Part shown: in pieces, positions 61,587-64,000 of the stretch | Numbering within the stretch: the stretch's first letter is position 1 | Layout: each line of letters opens with the position of its first letter | Origin: Hyperoplus lanceolatus | Taxonomy: Eukaryota; Chordata; Actinopteri; Uranoscopiformes; Ammodytidae | Assembly: GCA_026929865.2 (NCBI GenBank) | Contig: CM049406.2 | Location: forward strand, 28,432,501 to 28,496,500 | DNA: 64,000 nt | Direction of reading: 5' to 3' | Position numbers and translations under genes: made by a program | The notes under the pieces: model-generated | Database searches by the model: none | What the model was told of the DNA's origin: nothing | The model's input: the letters and a program-made list of their open reading frames with translations, nothing else

Positions 61587-63486
61587 TAGGGCTGGGCGAT
61601 ATATCGAATATATTCGATGTATCGCGAGATGTGCTCCAGGGGATGTATAAAATTACCCTATCGCGACCATCGAATACAAATTGGCACGTAATGTGTTTTT
61701 TTTAGCCGCCGCCGCCACTGGCAAACTCGCTGGTGTTCGCTTCTCTCGCTCTTTCCTGTGGCTCTCTGCCTCAGACTACATGCATTGGCAACTCACTCAC
61801 CCCTCCCAACCAGAGTCTCCTGGGCGCGCACCTGTGACGTAGTCTGTGCCTTGTGAGTGTTTACTTTAATCGCCATGTGAAAACAACGACGAGAGGGGGA
61901 GAAAAAAAGACTAGGGTTGCGTTCCGAATCGCATACTCTTTCTTTTTTCTATTCTACATACTACATCTGACGATAAAAAGAATCTAGTTAGGATGCAGTA
62001 GGCATACTATTGGGACATACTTTTCTCTCTTAATTCATCATAACATTGCGCCTTGATCTTGCCTCTTGCTTTCATATCCGTCGCATCCCCGTTTGTTTTC
62101 ATAACATGGACCTATAGGCTTCGTCGATGTTACGTCACTTCACGTGCGCACTGGATTGTGGGTCACAATCGCCCAAATAGGATGCACTTTTCAACACTAA
62201 CAATCTTGGCCGCATGAAGTAGACCATCCGGGTATTCTAACCATCCTAAATCTGGCCACAAGAATCGGGACATCCTAAATCTTTTTTCTACATACTATAT
62301 AGTAGAAAGTATGCGATTCGGAACGCAGGGTAGGGCTCTGATGCTCTTATGACAGCCGAACGAGCGGGTGGAGGGGGCGCGAAAGACGGCGATGGTGGCT
62401 GTCGTTCATAGCATGGACCTTTTTTGTAGACGGGCGCTTGACAGCATAAGCGGCCGCTGTACAGAACGAGCGCCGGGGAGTTTTTGGTCCAACGTCACAA
62501 CAAACACGGCATCCCATTTATTACGGGCAGCCTCTTATAATAGGTCCATGTCAGCACCAAGGGAGGTGCACACTGTTTATTAACTAAAAGTCTATGTAAA
62601 GTAGGCTACATTTGCGAGTATGTTTTATAAAATAAAACAGTGTTTTAGTGATAATGCAGGAGGGCTAGATCAATATGAATAGCATCCAGGAATGGTGCAT
62701 CGGTTAGAATGCAAGGAATGATGATGATGAGACTTTGCTTTCTTTAGACTATAGGCTATTATTCTCAGCCGTATTTATTTAAATCCTCTGATTGCCTTCT
62801 AGTTTTATTTTCATTAACTCAATACAGGAGAATTAAACAATAGGGCAGGTAACAGAGGGACGATGAGCCACCTGCTGTTTGCGCTCGATGAATCTCTCTC
62901 GGACTAACAGGCAGAAAACGAAACTTAACTTACACTAAAGAGCAACTGCTCTTAAAGCGACAGTAACCATTATACATGTCAGAGCCTTTTATACACATAG
63001 ACTACTATTATGGATCAAAACCGGTTCTGCATTTAAAGTGTGGCTGCTATCTTCAGGGGGTTAGTGGTGATAAACAATTAGTAAGTGGTTGTAATGAGTC
63101 ATAATTAGTGTTCTCAGTTTACAGATTAACAGAAGATGGAAAAAAAATAAAATAATGCTGGATCCATTGTATGGGAGTGGAAGGATGTGGAATAATCAAT
63201 ACAGTGTGCAAACTCTTTGCCATGTGCAAGTTTCAAATTGTTCCAATAGAAAGCACTAAAGAATATAAACATGTTTCATGTAGCCTAATGCATTGTTAGT
63301 GCAGACACATTTTGCAGGACTATTTAAATCATATTACTGGTGTGATGTTATGCAAAAAAATAATTAAATTGAGCATTTAGGATGTGCTCTAGAGGAGATT
63401 TGAAATATATCGAGATATATATCGTGTATCGAGATATAGTAAAAAAATATCGAGATATTGATTTTTGCCCATATCGCCCAGCCCTA
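61587..63486. mobile_element. hAT element, 1.9 kb, TSD GTGTGAGG
   Basis: TAGGGCTGGGCGATATATCG and ATATCGCCCAGCCCTA are inverted repeats. The perfect 8-bp repeat GTGTGAGG flanks them (61579-61586 and 63487-63494). Subterminal iterations of TATCGAGATATA resemble those of the 20705-21685 element (TATCGTGATATA), so the two are related families. No transposase frame is visible. A Harbinger-like element is nested at 61915. Confidence 0.95.
61915..62330. mobile_element. Nested Harbinger-like MITE, TAG duplication
   Basis: TGCGTTCCGAATCGCATACT at the left and AGTATGCGATTCGGAACGCA at the right are perfect 20-bp inverted repeats. TAG lies outside both (61912-61914 and 62331-62333), a 3-bp duplication as in PIF/Harbinger. 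The two outermost bases differ between ends. 416 bp, no coding frame. Confidence 0.88.
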
Positions 63487-63562
63487 GTGTGAGGCAGTGC
63501 ACACAATGTTCATTGTTGAAAATGACTGCCCTGTCGTCTTTAGTCCAGTCCTGTCATTATCA

Positions 63563-64000
63563 CAGGGGCGGCCTTAACGATCTGGGGGCCCGTTTCAAGT
63601 CCTAGTGTGGGGCCCCCTTTTTTTTTTTTTTTTTAAATAAATAATGCATGTGCAAGCTCCCCGCGAAAATAAAAACGCCCCCCCCTGAAATCTTACTGGC
63701 CACCCCAGTGCCCCCCCCCCCCAGTTCAAATGTTATTTTTTATTTTCATTTTATTTTTTTAATTACATTTTTTTCCTGATATGTATCCTAGTTCAGAGAT
63801 GATATGTATTTTTTTTTCTTTCTCTGGTCAGCAAAGGTCTTGAAAACAGCATAAGTGTGCTTGTGACATGCGTGCCACCCATGCATGTGTATAGGCACGT
63901 GTCCCAGCAGATTTTTGAAATCTGAACAAAAAAATTAAAGTTTGTAGTTAGCGAGTGTAACATGTTCTTAGCAAGGGCAGACTTTCATAAATAAAGGTTT
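63563..64000. other. Possible start of another CAGGGG-type element, cut by window end
   Basis: CAGGGGCGGCCTTAACGATC followed by TGGGGGCCC and GGGGCCCCC plus a T run looks like a transposon terminus, but no partner is visible. The rest is T-rich and C-rich low-complexity sequence (C run at 63711-63722). Confidence 0.35.

Larger units (their letters stand above)
60977..64000. mobile_element. hAT-like element with CAGGGGTGGCCAACCC end, right end not in window
   Basis: CAGGGGTGGCCAACCCGCGG followed by GCTCGCGAGCCGCATGCGGC resembles the end of Charlie-like hAT elements known from vertebrates. It interrupts copy B of the TA element. The interior is itself interrupted by 61587-63486. No matching right terminus was seen before the window ends, so the span is an upper bound. 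Confidence 0.55.

Overview
This window looks like non-coding nuclear DNA from a ray-finned fish, probably a percomorph-like teleost. The basis is a mix of seen and known. There are long (AC)n/(TG)n arrays, and dense small DNA transposons whose ends resemble repeat families I know from teleosts (hAT ends TAGGGCTGGGCGATAT and TAGGGGTGTAACGGTAC, a TTAA-flanked AGAGGACCTAT element). It also has a Tc1-type transposase, CR1/L2-like LINE remnants and a tRNA-derived SINE. No species can be named.

No exon of a recognisable host protein was found on either strand. The only convincing coding sequences belong to transposons: a LINE reverse transcriptase (29808-31085, minus), a Tc1-like DD34E transposase (36152-37060, minus), LINE relics (17260-17640 and 32737-33337, both minus), and a possible pogo/CENP-B-type transposase tail (19377-19673, plus). 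The rest reads as intergenic or long-intron DNA. Several high-complexity, homeobox-site-rich blocks (about 13.4-13.8, 18.1-19.0, 31.6-31.8, 38.2-38.6, 40.9-41.4, 46.5-47.0, 48.4-48.7 and 49.1-49.3 kb) are candidates for conserved enhancers, but that is inference.

Layout: 1-8.9 kb is mostly unique, with an (AC)n array, a near-perfect foldback and a Tc1 end. 8.9-17.6 kb holds a TTAA element, LINE tails, a 70-base C run, a SINE with a 15-bp target duplication and a LINE relic. 19.1-21.9 kb is a TA-flanked element with a nested hAT. 24.6-31.1 kb is a nested stack: one TA-flanked element whose ends match the 19-kb element, holding at least five later insertions. 31-45 kb is unique DNA with L2-like, hAT, Tc1, TA-element, SINE and Harbinger-like insertions. 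45.8-58.7 kb is mainly unique DNA with microsatellites and hAT copies. 58.8-64 kb is a second dense stack that runs off the right edge.

The most interesting signals are four. First, two TA-flanked elements share terminal repeats but each iterates a different inner motif; one carries a perfect hairpin of that motif. Second, inside the 25.6-28.8 kb hAT, two blocks bounded by GT/AG splice signals recur nearby already joined, as if a spliced RNA had been copied back. Third, paralogous empty sites within the window prove two insertions. Fourth, a hAT-in-hAT composite is present at two loci with the same internal junction.
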